Positions 13,201 to 27,200 of a stretch of DNA of 64,000 nucleotides are shown piece by piece. The position numbers were made by a program, and so were the translations under genes. The notes beneath the pieces are model-generated. The model had not been told where the DNA came from and did no database searches. It saw only the letters and a list, made by a program, of their open reading frames with translations. The stretch is from Macropodus opercularis. Its lineage: Eukaryota > Chordata > Actinopteri > Anabantiformes > Osphronemidae. Each line of letters opens with the position of its first letter. Positions within the stretch are counted from its first letter, which is position 1. Where the stretch lies: contig JAUCMP010000030.1 of the NCBI GenBank assembly GCA_030770545.1, positions 3,511,001-3,575,000 of the forward strand, written 5' to 3'.

Positions 13201-16200
13201 AGATCTGAAGTTCCTCTGTGTGTGGAGGAGGAAGCTGGAGAAGGTGGCTGAGAGTAGGGGGAGTGTGCTTGGTGGACAGCCATTCATCCTGAGCTGAGGG
13301 ACCATTTCCAAAACACCCCCCAACATTCTTCTGGGCTCAAAGAAGCCCTAGGACAGAAGTGGCCCAAAACTGGCACAGACCGCTTCAGCGTTGCCAGGGA
13401 CAGCCACTCTGAAGCGTTGCAGGGGCCCAGCGCTATTCTGCCTTCAGTTCTCACCTCACTTCCTGGTCGGGGAAAGTGGGTTATAAAATCAACCAGCCGA
13501 AAAATACCGTCCTATCCTGAAGGCTGCTGTCGGTGGCTCCGACCAACCAGCGATGTTTCAAATCCTCAAGCAAGTCGTTGCACAGACCAGCTGCCAAATG
13601 AGCGGAGTGAAGAGCCGCTGAGCCCAGGTCATCTAGGTGGTGTCCTAGAGCACTGCCAGCTGGAGAGGCACCAGCAACACCGTCACACGCCAACGCTGGG
13701 CTACATCTACTGCCTCTCCAGGCTCACACCTGTTACGGTTAGGAAATAATGGGAATCCTGTGCACACACGCTGGGAATGCATCTCATTAAAGCGTATGAA
13801 CGTACAGTCGGCTTGAATCTAACACCAGAGGTTCTATTTTCTACAGTGTAATTTCACACCAGAAGTGACGCCGCTCAGTCCCACTAGCATAGCTTCTAGC
13901 ATAGCTTCTAGCATAGCTCCTCCCTGCTCGGCTCACCCAGCGTTGCTGTGCATTTACATACCAGTGAATACGCTGCACGTGGCTAATAAACCGACTGGCT
14001 GTGCTGTAGATGTAGACGCCGCTTCTGGCCTGTTGCACAGCCCATCTACAGTTCAAGCAGCAGCCAGAGCCAGGGCCTGACCCACTGCCCTGCCACTGAA
14101 TGGGACTTGTAACATTTTAGTACTTTTTCCAACCGGACGTCCTGTCCAATCAATGACTGGCAGACATGGCTGGTATGGCCCTGACACACATTAACAGCAT
14201 AAGGCAAAAGGTGGATTTAATGAGTTGAACATCAACTTTGCTTTGCTGGTCGTCAGGTGTTAATGAAGAACTGCTGGGTCATCCTCTCCTCTCCACAACG
14301 ACATGTTACGCTAAATGGTCCAGGCTACTTGGAGAGATACCAGCGTTACAAGCAGCTAATAGCAACTAGCTTGTCTTGCAGAGGAAATCTGCTTAACTCC
14401 GGTCATTGTATTGTTGTCAGAACCTCAGTGTTTCTCTGAAACAATAGCACGCGTGACGTTATCTGTGTACCTGGGGCGTATTTACCACAGGGTGTCAATT
14501 CTCAGTGTTCCACAAAGCAAAGCATAAGTAGTAATTTCTGGTCCATTGAGTTGAGTTGTCTGGAGATAAACAGCTGGAGTGTTCCGATGTAAAGGTCATG
14601 GTTAGGTTATTATGTGAAATTCACTTGTAATTGTAGTTTTTCTACATTTCTGTAGAATAGAACGTCAGAACAGCTGGTTCAGGACTTCTCCCCTTCGTCA
14701 TAAAGGGAGCAGTGACATTCCCTTACCTGGCTCTGGCCAACCACTGTAGCGCCCACATCAGCACCACCACCTCCACGCTGACCAGGGCCGTTCCTTTCCT
14801 TCTCCCACTGCTCTAGGTCTAGTAGTGCTTTACAGTTTGTGGTTATTACTCTTTTGTCATGTGCCACGGTTGTTTCCTGTCTGCCAGCCTCCTTCATCCT
14901 TTGAAAACTGATCAGATGGTTGTCTGTGGAGATTCTCATTCATCCAGGTGAAGTTATCTGAAGATGGTTGTTATGGTTTCTTCAGGGTGGTCGGCCGTTT
15001 GCCTCGACTACCTGGGTAGAGTGGACACGCCTTCATTCACTCTTCCTGCAGGTCTCCGTGCATCTAACAACAGCGCTCCTCCTCTGCACAAGGCAACGAA
15101 GCCGACTGCAGAGTGAGCGTCGTCCACCCACAGACCTCTGGGTGTAGTGATGTGCCTGACTCCTTGCCATGTCATCCGTGGATGTTTATGCAGTGTAGAA
15201 ACTGTGGGTGAAAACAGGGGGAAGTGAATGTGAATGGACCGTAGCCTCTTGGGGTGATGCTGTATAGCAACAGCACAACAAAGCTGCAGGTCCTCTGGGG
15301 ACATTGTTGGAGCTTCTGCTCTTCTGGGAGGTGGCCCACAATTTGTCTGTCAGATAACACAACTCAGAGGCTCACTGACACGAGCCTTAGGATCCTACTG
15401 CACATTCTATTATATTCTGTAAATGCTAGAAGGTGTTAAACGGATATTTAAACAAAGAGAAATAATAGCATGAACAACAATAAAGATGTCAACAACAGGC
15501 AGAAAAGCCTTTTTAGAAGAATGCCTCGTTCTTTGCACCAAAGATAAACTTGTCACTTTTGTCTGCATTTAGCTGAAATGCTCAGTCAATGATTTGCTTA
15601 GTGCATATGCAGAGATAATCTATAGGATCTATTGGACTGTAGGTGCTCGTCCATAGAGCGTGTAAACATGGGTGTTGTCTGTCCAGTTCAGATTATGTTT
15701 GATGCATAATGTGCCTCAACTGAACCATGACCATATATGATGGGTTAGGATCTGGGGAACCTCACAGGCTGGTCTATGGACCCAGCCCACGCTGAAACTG
15801 AGTGTCGCGCAGGTCTGAGTACTGTTCATGCCCTGGTCAGGGGTCTGACTGAGCGGCTTGGTGCTATGGTGGCTTGTACTGTTTGCTCAAAAGGTTTCTA
15901 TTGAGTTGTGCTCACATGCTGATTGTGCTGCACTGCCCTCTGGGTCAAACTCCAGGCCTTTTATGTCCCAGTCAGGTGAGGTCCCACCATAGGTCTCTTA
16001 TCGGGTCACGTTTATTTGTTTGATATTTTAGAGAATTAGCATGATGCATATAGCATTACATGAAAAACTGTCTGGCTCCGTTTCCAAACAATAACTCAAC
16101 TGGACTCCGTCAGGTCAGACGTGCTGCGTAATAGTCAACGTATTCATTGAGAAATTCTAGCCCAGTGAACAGTCAGTAAACTACAACTTCTCTGACACCG

Positions 16201-16209
16201 CTGGCAGTA
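10251..16209. other. Intergenic region, nothing recognisable
   Basis: Six kb between klhdc8a and the slc41a1 promoter. All open frames are short (up to about 120 codons), lack family resemblance and lie on both strands at random. A 12-bp triplicate occurs at 13884-13919. I see no RNA gene. Confidence 0.6.
13884..13919. repeat. 12-bp unit repeated three times
   Basis: CTAGCATAGCTT occurs in three consecutive copies, the last with one change. It is short and has no evident function. Confidence 0.85.
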
Positions 16210-16700
16210 AAGTAGTAGACATGTGGAGGAGACAGACGCAACTTTCCACACACCGGGGTGGAAGGAGGAGATGTGCTTGTGCGCAATGGAGGCGAGGGCA
16301 GGAGGCTGCTGCTGGGGACAGGCCGAGGGGAGGAGGGTGCGGATCGTCAGCGCAGAGTGTGGAAGGAGGGCCCGCCTTGTGGCTTCCTGGCCCCCTGCGC
16401 CGGACGGGTGTATTATAGATGCGCATCCAAGCAGCCGGGCGGCGGGGGCCACTGCACGGGTGAAATGTGACGGGGTCGGGATAGACTGGGACCCAGCCTT
16501 TAACCGCGCGGGAGGGAGGGTTTAACCATTAACGAGCATTAACCAGTGCACAGAGCCGGCGCCGTACTTAAAGCGTGCGCACCGGCGTTCACGCCTCAGC
16601 TTCGCCGCTTCCTGAAGACGCAGCGGACGCGAGCAGCGGCCACACGGAGTCCTCGCGCTGTGACTGAGGCTCGGCCGCCTGACACCAAGGTAACCGCGCT
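16210..16700 (+). promoter_or_regulatory. slc41a1: CpG-rich putative promoter and non-coding exon 1 of slc41a1
   Basis: This stretch is sharply richer in GC and CpG than its surroundings, which is typical of a vertebrate CpG-island promoter. A likely first exon ends at 16689, where 'gacaccaag|gtaacc' is a good donor. The slc41a1 coding exon starts 1.5 kb later, so a non-coding first exon spliced to the 18.2-kb exon is inferred. The 5' UTR acceptor is not certain. Confidence 0.55.
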
Positions 16701-18218
16701 TCTGCGGCCCGACAACCTGTTGGACGCGTCCGCTGTTATTTGGGCTAAAGGCCACTGCAGACACAGTTTCACTCTGGCTGCATCGGTTTATGAGCGAGGT
16801 GCGTTCGTACTCGTGGTGATGCATGTAGTGGCCGGGACATGAGCCCCTGGTGCCGAGCTGCAGGGCAGAAGGAGGCTCGTCTATTCAGCCGGAGCAGGGA
16901 GCACTAATTTACGCCTTTGCCATGTTGGGTTCGGGTGGTGTTGGTCCTGACTACTAAACAGAGGATTGTTTCAGCGGCTGTGTGCGAATGTCGCAACATG
17001 CAGGCGGGTGAGATCGCGTTAAGCGAGCGACAAATAGGCTGGAAGCAAGTACAGCGGACTTCAAAATAAAAGTCTCGCTCGTCCCGGAATAGTGACCACA
17101 GCCCCGGGGCTGAGCTGTGACATGAGCGGGTGGTGGCAGGTTGTGTCCGGTTCTCCTGACACAACAGTCAGTAAGACAACTAGAACGTCCAACATGTGTT
17201 CTGTCCCTCGTCATTTGCATTTGAAACGTCAGACAGGTCGTGTCTTACTAAGTAGAAGAAGAATGGTTTATTTTGAAAGCCATGGCAGGAAATGTGTTTG
17301 CATGCCTGGGACGTGATAACGTGACAGTGACCTGCAGCGATGTGGGGCTTCAGGACTTGTCATCACATTTGTTGACAAGTTGAGGGTTTTTTGATGTGCA
17401 CTTTAATTGCGTCTCATGAGGAACATGAACATGGTTCATAGTTAGTGCGTGTTGTTTGATCAGGTCAGTTTTGTGTATGAAGTGTCCTGCTCATACCTGG
17501 AAGAACCTGGAGCATACCATACATCACCATGTTTACATTTCTGCATGAATCATGCATGGATGTGTTTCTTCCCAGGTGACTGTCCACTGGTTGGCCCGGT
17601 GCCGTTCTGCAGCCGGTAATTCAATCCTTATACGGCACATCTATAAATATCTGTGTGGAAAACCTCCCAACAGCCACGTGGTGTAAGGTGAGACATTCCC
17701 AGCCCAGGGCAGCAACCAGTCTGACATAATCGGTGGACTGACAGCCGGACCAGTCTGTACTGGAATCTGCCCACTTCAGACCTGTGAACTGATTTTTCCT
17801 GCAGCGTGTACTGAGTTTGGAAGGACTGTTACTGGATGGGGGGGTTTCTGTGGTGAGTCCCTTAAATCACTGATTTCACGTCTGTTTTGAACCAGTATGT
17901 GTTCTTCTTTTTTTGACGGCCTCCCCTGAGCACCTTGCAGTGAATGGAGAACATACTGGTCCTGCTCCCAAAGCACCGACAAGAACACGGGCTGTGCAGA
18001 CGCAAGCTGCATGTGCCTTGCTGCAGGGTTTGTGCTACAGAGCAGCTTTCCCCTGGTCTTTACTAGCGCCCCCTCTCTGTGTACGCCACTTTAATGGGAT
18101 AAATCAACTGGGCTGATCAGGTTCAAAACCAGATCATATATTCTAACTTCCCTAAAACTGCTGGGCCAAGCCTTTCTGACCTTTTTCTGTCAAGCCAACT
18201 GTCTCCAAAGGCGTCCGC
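16701..18218 (+). other. Putative 5' UTR intron of slc41a1
   Basis: Lies between the CpG-rich stretch and the first coding exon. Its open frames show no family resemblance. Several CAG acceptors (for example near 17805) could begin the second exon; I cannot choose among them. Confidence 0.4.
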
Positions 18219-21200
18219 ATGGTACTTTGGTCAAAAGAACAAGACAAACTCCCCGACATCGACATGTCCTCCGGGGCCATTGAGACGAAGAAGGAGGGAG
18301 GCCCACTGACCCCGGCCTTCCTCAACTCCAACTGCTCCATCCATCCGGTGATCCTTACCAAGGGCACTGAGGAGGTGAGCCCTGGGACTGGGGTTGAGTT
18401 TGAGCTCACAGAAGTCAAGTCTCTCACAGAGAAGCCCGATGAGCCTGGGGAGAACGAGGAGAGGTCTGAGATTGTGGGGACAATGGATTGCCGAGCCAAT
18501 GCCAAAGGCCAGCGGGAGGAAGACGCTCTGCTGGAGAACGCAAGCCAGAGCAACGAGAGCGACAACACCAGCACCGACCAGAGTCCTGAACCGCCAGCGC
18601 CTCTAAAGGAGACCTCCTTCTCCATTGGCTTGCAGGTGGTGTTTCCCTTCCTGCTGGCCGGGTTTGGGACAGTGGCAGCTGGAATGGTTCTAGACATTGT
18701 CCAGGTGAGGGAACCCCACATATTCTATGCATACAGTTATAAATGGGGCTACATTCATTTAGAGCAGGGGAGGCCAACCCTGGTCCTCGCGAGCCTCTGT
18801 CCTGCTGGTTTTCCAACTCTCTCTGCTGATCACATTGATCGAGGACCAGGATCGGCCTCCCCTGTTTTAGAGATTAGCTACTGCTTTTGCCCAAGCTTAA
18901 AAACCTTGTGAGAAGTATAGACTTAAATGGGTTAAAATGGTTTTCAGGTTCCTCTTTTTTTCATCTGTCAAAAACAGTAGGCACTGTATTAATTAACCTC
19001 CCGAATCGTTGCGTTGACGCTTCACAGCTGTGTTTCCCTTCGGCAAACTGGTGTCTCGAGCCCTGACGTCTTTGCCCTGTGTCAGCTATTCATATTATTT
19101 CTATAGCACCAAGTCACAACTAAAGTCATCTCAAGGCACTTTACAAAGTAGGTTTAAGACCCACAGAAGATTTTGAATTAATAAATCAGTGAGTGGGGAG
19201 AAAAAAGTAAGTCCAGCAGAACCAGGCTCAGGGTGGGGTGAACAGTCACGGTGCATCCTGTAGGCCTGGGCTTTGCGTTGTCACACATGCAGGTATTCAC
19301 GTAACGCTCGCTATACTTTAATGCAATAGGACTGAGAACAGAAGGTTTTTGCTGTTGTTCTGTGTTTAGCCAGAGCTGCTGCATCCAGTCGGCCTCAAAG
19401 TAAAAAATAAACCCCCTATAATTACTCTCCTTCCTCCATTTCCTGCTGACTCACTGTTGTTGCTTTTTTGATTTGATTATATCTAAGTGTGCAGTGTGGT
19501 AATGCAGGCCTCATGCTGACAGGTCATATATTCCTTTAAAGTCAGCTTGTGATGCAGCCAAAGCAGGAGGGGTCAGGCTGCCAGTAGAGCAGTTCAGGCA
19601 CATTGTGTACACGCAAAGCGATGCCAACATGGTGGACCCCAGGAACTCGGCACACACAGGAAGGGGCAGGCAGGGGAGTAATTGTACTGTTCTTTGAGCA
19701 CCTGAACTGGCAGCTCTCTACAGCTGAGCTGGAGTCGACATGAAAACAAAGACAGTACAGTATCAAAGCCTCTGTTACCGTGTGGTTAGGTATCCTCACT
19801 AAACCAGGAATGCAGAGGTTTGAGGTCAAACATTTTTCAAGCTGCCTCAACTTAGGCACCATGCTGCTGCACTCTCTCCAGTTTCCAAAACACTCAGTGC
19901 ACCATTGCTTTAGAGGTGAGGCAGAGAAGCAGGACGTACAGATGCTGCAGCTCTGGCCTCTTACTGAGGGGTAAGTCTGAAACAACTGGTCGAGTGGAGT
20001 TTGGCTGGGCACCTTGCAGGTTGTCTCACTGCCTAATTCCTCCTCCATGACACCGTGAAACGCTAACTCAGCTAATCCCTCCCTGTCCTTGCAAGAAGGT
20101 AATTGTCTAACTCGCTCTCAGTCGCCCCCCCGCCTCCCTCTTGGGTCAGACTGCATCAGTGCCTTTCCTAAAAGTAAGCAACCTTCCAGAGCCTGTATTT
20201 AATGTGTCTGCTGTGCTTTGGGCTCTTCGTGAGCCTTTCTCGTCATCGCTTCCTTATTATCGGCGTCTGGCCTCATTCCCCCTCCAGGTTAGAAAGTCAT
20301 CTGCGTAGGTTTGACCTAAACCTGTCCGCAACGTGGTCCAGCTCACTTTGACTAAAGGTTACTCAGTTTGAAAATGTCATGTACAGTAGTGCTTGGTGTC
20401 TGGAAATGCCAGCGTCAAAGGCCAAACAGTCGATTTTTTGCAATCAGTCTCACGACAAACTAGCATCCAAGTTACGACAGTACATTGTCATAATCGTGTT
20501 TGTGTAAGTCTGCCGTAGTGTCTAGTCGTCCGTCCCCCGCTGTGGTGTCCGTAGACTGCAAAACCAAAATAAAGCAAAGAAGTGTGACACAGCCTCAGCC
20601 TCAAAAACGCCATCTAAAAATAAAGGCAACAGTAAACAGGAAGTCATTGTCCACACAAAGGTTTAACACCAGCCAAGCCTTCGCTGCCCACAAACCGCCG
20701 TCTTCGGTCCAACCACATCCATTTGCCTGGTTTTCATACAACGGCTGGTGTGAAACCAGAGCGTGGGCTTCATGCCTCAAACCTCTCTGCTGCTTCTGGA
20801 CTGTGTCCCTGGCTCGGCCGGACCAAGTCAAACAAGCTTGGTCCTGAATGTGTCCTGTTTCTACCTGGGGACATATCTGAATAATGCCTCTCACAAGCAG
20901 CTCACGGCTATTAAGGCCTGACAGCTGCTTAGTAAGGATGTGGGATTGAAAGGATTAGCATGTTAAAATGTTTTTATGACGCACCAGCACTCGCTGAGGT
21001 TCACTTTGTTCTAGATCCACAGGCCCTTTGAGGGTCCAGGCCGCTCTAACGAGAGAGTTACTTTGCTGTGCGTCGCAGGATATTAATAGTCATCTTGTGC
21101 TTAGTGGAAGAGTTGATCACGTTGTCATCTCTCCCAGTTTGACCTCAGTGAATGCTCTTCCTTATTGTTCGTCAGTTTTTTGTTCTTCAGTCTTGTTGCA

Positions 21201-24200
21201 TTGCTGATGTTGATGTCTTTCAGAGTAAATTCCATTCTGGACACAACTAAGTTAATTTGAGCCTCCACTGCACGTGTCTGAGCATGAGGCCTGACCCTAC
21301 TCTATTAACTATGTTGTAGCGCTGGGAAAATGAAAGAGACGCCACCTGGTGTAGTCTCTGTGACGCTGCTGGAGTTTCGTTGACATTGCATGCCATTAGG
21401 TTCAGCTTCCCACTCAGTACAGCAAGTACAGTGATCACAAATAAAATGAGGGGCCACGTTACTCAACTGGGCAACCTGACCCTTGTGGGGCTTGCATACC
21501 AGAGCTCCTATAGGTCTGTACACAGAGGTGCTGGGGTTGAGCAGTAGAGTTCTAAGAACCGAGGAGGTGGCCATGAGGAGAGAGTTTGTTTGGCGCAGAG
21601 CCAGTGTTCCATGGAGACAACAACATATATCACCACAGGGGAGGCAGGAGGGAGATGGGGGAGTGGGACAGAAGTAAAGAGAGGAAGAAAGATTGAAAAC
21701 ATGCGGCTGTGAAAGAAGAAGAGTGCTCACAGAGGTGCTCACAAGGCTGCTGGGCTGGCAGAAGGCAGAGAGCCAAGCGGAGGGGCTGGCAGTTGGAAGG
21801 GAGCTGTGCTTGGCCTGATGACAGCAGTGGCTTAGACGGAAGGACTTTAACCCACACTGGAGTTTCAGGGCCACACCTACTGATACAGCACACGCCGAAC
21901 TGTATCGTCCCCTTATCAGCCCTGCCTGTACATCTGGACACACAGCAGGGTCCACACTATGAAATGCAAAAAATGCAAGCTAGTGTGAGAAGCAGGCCAG
22001 TGTCTGTGTGTAGCTTCAGCATCACCTACTCCAGCTTGTTTGCTTGTCGGTTTCCTTCTCTCCGTCTCGTTTTTCCTGTGTCAGCCAAGCGGAGTTGACC
22101 CGCTCCAAAGATAAGCACTTTTACTGGAGGTAGATCGATGCGATAGCTGGGTATCTGGCCACAGTGGGCCACAAAGCTGCTGTGGCTGCATGAAGAGACT
22201 GGCTCTTCTTCACGGTAGCATCACCAGGGGTTGTGGAGAACCCACCGCTCATGCAGGCAGGAGGTTATTGAGGACCTGCATCTACTGTGATGGTTAAAGG
22301 GCAGTAGAGGCAGAGCAGGATCCAGAAGCGGGCTCGCGTGGATAGCGAGCCAGGACAGCGTGGTTGTCTCCATGCTCCAGTCATGGTTTAATTCTTTTAT
22401 GTGGGTAGAGTCTATCGTACTATTCCTTCTTCCAGCCTCAACATTCGCATCTGGCAGAGAGCAGATGTGGACGTAGACCAGAGCTCACACATTATTATTC
22501 ACTGCACGCTATTTAAGTGTTAACATAATTATCATAACACGTGTCCTACACATTCCACTGTGATTACAGCGAGATATGAGGAAACTGCTTTTGTGTGTAC
22601 ACAAGGAGATAAAAGTCAGTAAAGGTGACCGAGGGAAATCAGGGGGAATCTCCTGTACATACAGTCCCGGTGACCTTGGTGCTGGTAGCAGGAGGGTGGA
22701 CATGATAACAGAGATGGACCCTTTGATCCATCATCAGCCCTGAATCACTCTTAAACAACTCTACATCCTAGCTGTGTGTGTTGCTGTTATGTATTACTGT
22801 GTTTCTGATATGTGTGTGGGACGTGGTCGTTGCAGCACTGGACGGTGTTCACTGAGGTGTCGGAGGTGTTCATCCTAGTTCCTGCGTTGCTGGGGCTCAA
22901 AGGTAACCTGGAGATGACACTGGCCTCAAGGCTTTCAACAGCGGTAAGAAACATGTGTGTGAGAGATCTACCAAATCAGTTTACCCTGTCTAATTAGAAT
23001 AAGTATATACTGCATTAATCCACAACATGCCTGCACGAGAGTCTGTTTTTACTCCAAAGCTTTTCAAGTCTTACGGAACAATACCACCACGTAGAGATGT
23101 GTACAGTCCAGCAGAAAACCTTTCTGATATTAATATTGCTGCTTTTCGTTCGTCTGCCACATGTAGCGCTACTAAGGTCTCTGAGCTACCAGAACCATCG
23201 TCTTTATATTCTAACGGTATAGTTAGGCTCCGTACATTGTGAAAGCATACAGAATGATCCCATTATCGCAATCCAATCCCCAAATTCTTTCCACTGGCCT
23301 GTGGAAAACAGGTGACAAGGCTGATTAGCATCGCAGAGATCTCAACTCATTCACCCGGTGAAATTTATGATTGAATTTGAAATCACATAGTTAATGTTTA
23401 TTAAATTAGTCTGGCAAGGTTTTCAAATGTTGAAAGTGTGATCAGGCGATTAAGATTAATGTGCAGCTTGTCTCGAAGAGTCTGTACGTTGACCCATCAG
23501 GCTCCAGACAGGCCCACAGTTACAGAGTAGTACACCAGTATAGTGGTGGGTGAGCTGGTGAAGGAAAAGAGCTTCACCATTGTTCCAACACTGATCTATC
23601 GCAGTATTGAGTAGTAGTGTTTATTTGTCAGAAGCTCCTAAAGCATTTGACCACTTGCACACAGTAGTTTTCAGCGGAGCAGATTTTCATATCCATTATG
23701 AAAAGTAGGCCAGAGTCGGGTCGTGAGACGTTGCCGGCTGGCCCCAGCAGGACCACGTTTCTTTCCACGCTGCCGCTAATTATGAGAAGATTAGAGCGCT
23801 GTAAATTTCCTAATGCGCTTATTACTGAAAAAAATAATGTAATCCCTAGTACTGGCGACTGTAGGACTCTCTGGTTCACATGACCAACGTTATTTTTGTT
23901 TTTTTCCATTTGTCTGGATTCCCATTGATTCCATGTCTTTGAATTAGGATATTTAGAGGAATACTGGAAGCTCTGGAAGCAGAGGCTACCACAGCTGGAG
24001 AACCTTCCTTTACTCTTAGCAGCAGAATAAAGTATATTTATATATTAGAACCATATTTAGAATGTGACATTAAACGTAGTTATTATTCACCTGGAAATGT
24101 AATGTCTCACCTCACATTCAGTCTCTGTGGCCATGTAAACATCACAAATTCACGTTCCCAAAACTAAGGACGTGTCCTCGTCATGTGACACAACAGCAGG

Positions 24201-27200
24201 CGATGAGTCTGCGTTTCCCAGCACATTTGTATAAGAGCTCGTTAAAGCAACGTGGCTCCAGTCTGAGTAGATAAGAATGGCCGTACACGTCGCTGAGGTT
24301 AGTCCTGGTGGTCCGTCACGTCCGGGGCAGCTTTCTAAACTACAGCGCTGTACTGATGTAACAACCACAGACAAACTGACAGTAGGTGACCAGAAAATGT
24401 GCTGTGTTAGAAACGCAAAGGTCTTTGCAGATGTAATTACAGGATGTATAGCAGAGACTGACGTGTGTAAGGTTAGTGCATGTGAACAGGGTCTGCCATG
24501 CTTTTCTGTGTGTGTGGTGGCTCCAGTGCTCAGCGCAGATGTTTGGCTCTCTCTTATCTCTTCGCCTTCAACCTTCTGTACTATCAGTATTTGTAGCGGT
24601 TGGGCTAAACCGCTTCACGTTTGCCGTGTATCTGGCAGACACACACGTTACAGTGACGGTGCATTGTCGTGTCTGAGTCTGAGTTTTCTATGTTGTGTTG
24701 TGTTTGTTGAATCCATGGAGGAGTTAGGACTAAAACAGCAACACAACCACGTGTCGAAGTAAAACGATCTGAGCGTTGTGGTGATGCACAGACCACAGGA
24801 AGTCATCCATGTATGGTAATGGTTTCCGTGGGCCTGAATGATGGGCCTGGAGCCGTGGCTTACGTGCCAACGCTTACGGTTCAAAGTGGTTCACTGCCGG
24901 CTTGTCTACTGCCTGTGTGACCTTCTGCCGACTTGTTGGAGTTCCAGTGTCACCCAGATGTCAGTAATGCCTCCAAACCCGACTCACACACCTCCTTACT
25001 GTGCTTCACCAAAGCATCATGTCTACGTGTCAGTGTGTCCTTATGCATATGTAAATGCTGTGCGGCAGAAAGGAAGAGTCGCTGCTCTGTTTGTGTCCTC
25101 TCACTGTGGATGAGCACTAGGATCATTGGTGTGGATACACAGTAGCCCACTGTAGCCACAGCCACTCGACGCTTGAGACCATCAGTGTGTGTGTGTGTGT
25201 GTGAGAGAGAAGCGAGGAGATGAGATAAGTGGAGTCTGCCGCAGGATGGGGGAGCAGATCAGAGAGTCTTTGTCCACAGAACTGACGTCTTATTGTTCTG
25301 ACTGAACAAGATGCAACTGAATTTACACACACACACGACAAGCTGTTGACCCTATGTGTTCCCGTGTCCCTTTCAGGCCAATATTGGTCAGATGGACACA
25401 GCAAAGGACATGTGGAAGATGATAATGGGCAATCTGGCACTGATCCAGGTAAGTGACACATTACAGTGTCAGTTTCCATGTGGTTAGTCAGTAGACACCA
25501 TACGTTTCCCTTTGGTTGCTTCAGCTTCAGTCCCACAAACGCCTTTTCTCATCTCCACCGCATTTCAGCGGTCCAGGAACTGGCTTAGTAACAGTCCACT
25601 TGTACAACAAACATGCAGGGATCACGTGTAGACGGTGAAAGCCAAGTGAAATCTGATGCTGAATAAGTCAGTAACACTGTCTGTAGGCGTGACAGGTGCT
25701 GGGACAGGTGCTGACGTGAACGTGTGTGCAGGTCCAGGCTACCGTGGTGGGCTTCCTGGCCTCCATTGCTGCCGTGCTCTTCGGCTGGATCCCAGAGGGA
25801 CACTTCAGGCTGGGCCACGCTGTGCTTCTGTGTGCGTCGAGCGTGGCCACCGCCTTCATCGCCTCGCTGCTGCTAGGTACAGACAGATACTTATCAGCCT
25901 GGCTCTGCCTGTCAGAGCTAAACTTAGAGCACCTGACTTACAACTCGCCTCGCTGCTGTTTCAGCCAAATGCCATCTAGCTAATATATCTGACTACATTC
26001 CCAGTGTGTGGAAGATTGATGTCAGTTTTTAAATTGCACAGAACATTAGCAAACATGTCATATTTAATATTTACAACTCTGAACATGGTGAACACTGGTC
26101 AACCATTTTTCTCTACATCTGAATCGTCAGCAGCTAAAGCCCAAAGTTCACATCAGATACCTGGAAGGGCTCCTGCTCCCCACAAGTAAAACGTCCCATC
26201 ATGCATCTCACGTTACCTAGCAACAGTGGCAGACAGCAGACAGACTCAGAACATTAATGTTAACTGATCTGCTGTCGGTAGATGCTTCTACAGTTTTCCC
26301 TTTTAGATGCTTTTCCATACATACAGATATCTGGCTCTGCTGTTATTACGCTTGGCTGTTAGCTGACACTAGAGCAGAGTAGAGCTGAGACTGTGACGCC
26401 AACAAGGACGCGGCTGCCTCAGTGTGAGCCAGGACTTTAAGTTCCAACTTGACGTGTGAGGAGTTCGGCCTTCGCGTTCGTGAGACAGAAAATAGTTGAA
26501 CATTTTGACTGTGGCTAATTTGGACGCCACGCTCATTGTTCTATAGGTGTTTGTCAGAAGACAGGACGAGATTTGATTCTGATGATGGTACTAAATGAAA
26601 ATCAGCATAGTCGTTTAACGAATGACACATAAATACCTCCGGTAGTTAGTTGCTAGATTCACTACTCCACTGAAAACCACAAATCCACCACGTGATAGAA
26701 GCACCAGGGAGCATTAGGTACATTCATCCTCTGGGCACCGTGATTGTCTGTGGCACGTATACAACAAAACGGCCCCTTACAAACTTAAACAACTAAATGT
26801 CTTTCTCTGAAATCCCACAGGCATCATCATGATAGGTGTGATCGTGGCTTCTAGAAAAGTTGGCATCAACCCTGACAACGTGGCCACGCCCATCGCGGCG
26901 AGCCTGGGGGACCTGATCACGCTGTCCCTGCTGGCAGGCATCTCTACAGGACTGTACAAGGAGCTAGGTAACACATCCTGCTGACGTGAGCAGGACAAGA
27001 CTAATGTTTTCAGTCAAGAAGAAACGTCTTTATCCACAGGGGCTTATCTGATGAGTCGCTCGTTAGAGACATCCGTTACGTGATGGTATCATCTCACTTG
27101 CTGCTTCGATGCGTCTTCAAAAACCTAATGTTATCATGAAGCAAACCACTTGAGCAAACAACAGCCAACCTCTCCTGACGTCGCTGAGAAACACCCCAGC

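Larger units (their letters stand above)
18705..22835 (+). other. slc41a1 intron 1
   Basis: Four kb with a small hAT-type element at 18765-18864 and a LINE-tail scrap near 19.1 kb. A 216-codon open frame on the - strand (21305-21955) and a 168-codon one (19542-20048) show no recognisable domain and no codon-level signs of a gene. Confidence 0.6.

Noticed and set aside
18152..18721. 189-codon - strand open frame
   Set aside because: Exact antisense shadow of the first slc41a1 coding exon.
19542..20048. 168-codon - strand open frame in slc41a1 intron 1
   Set aside because: No family resemblance and no promoter or splice evidence; likely chance.
21305..21955. 216-codon - strand open frame in slc41a1 intron 1
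   Set aside because: No recognisable domain, low-complexity Ser/Leu/Cys composition, and several competing frames on both strands.
24277..24762. 161-codon + strand open frame in slc41a1 intron 2
   Set aside because: Cys/Val-rich with no domain; located inside an intron of a well-defined gene on the same strand.
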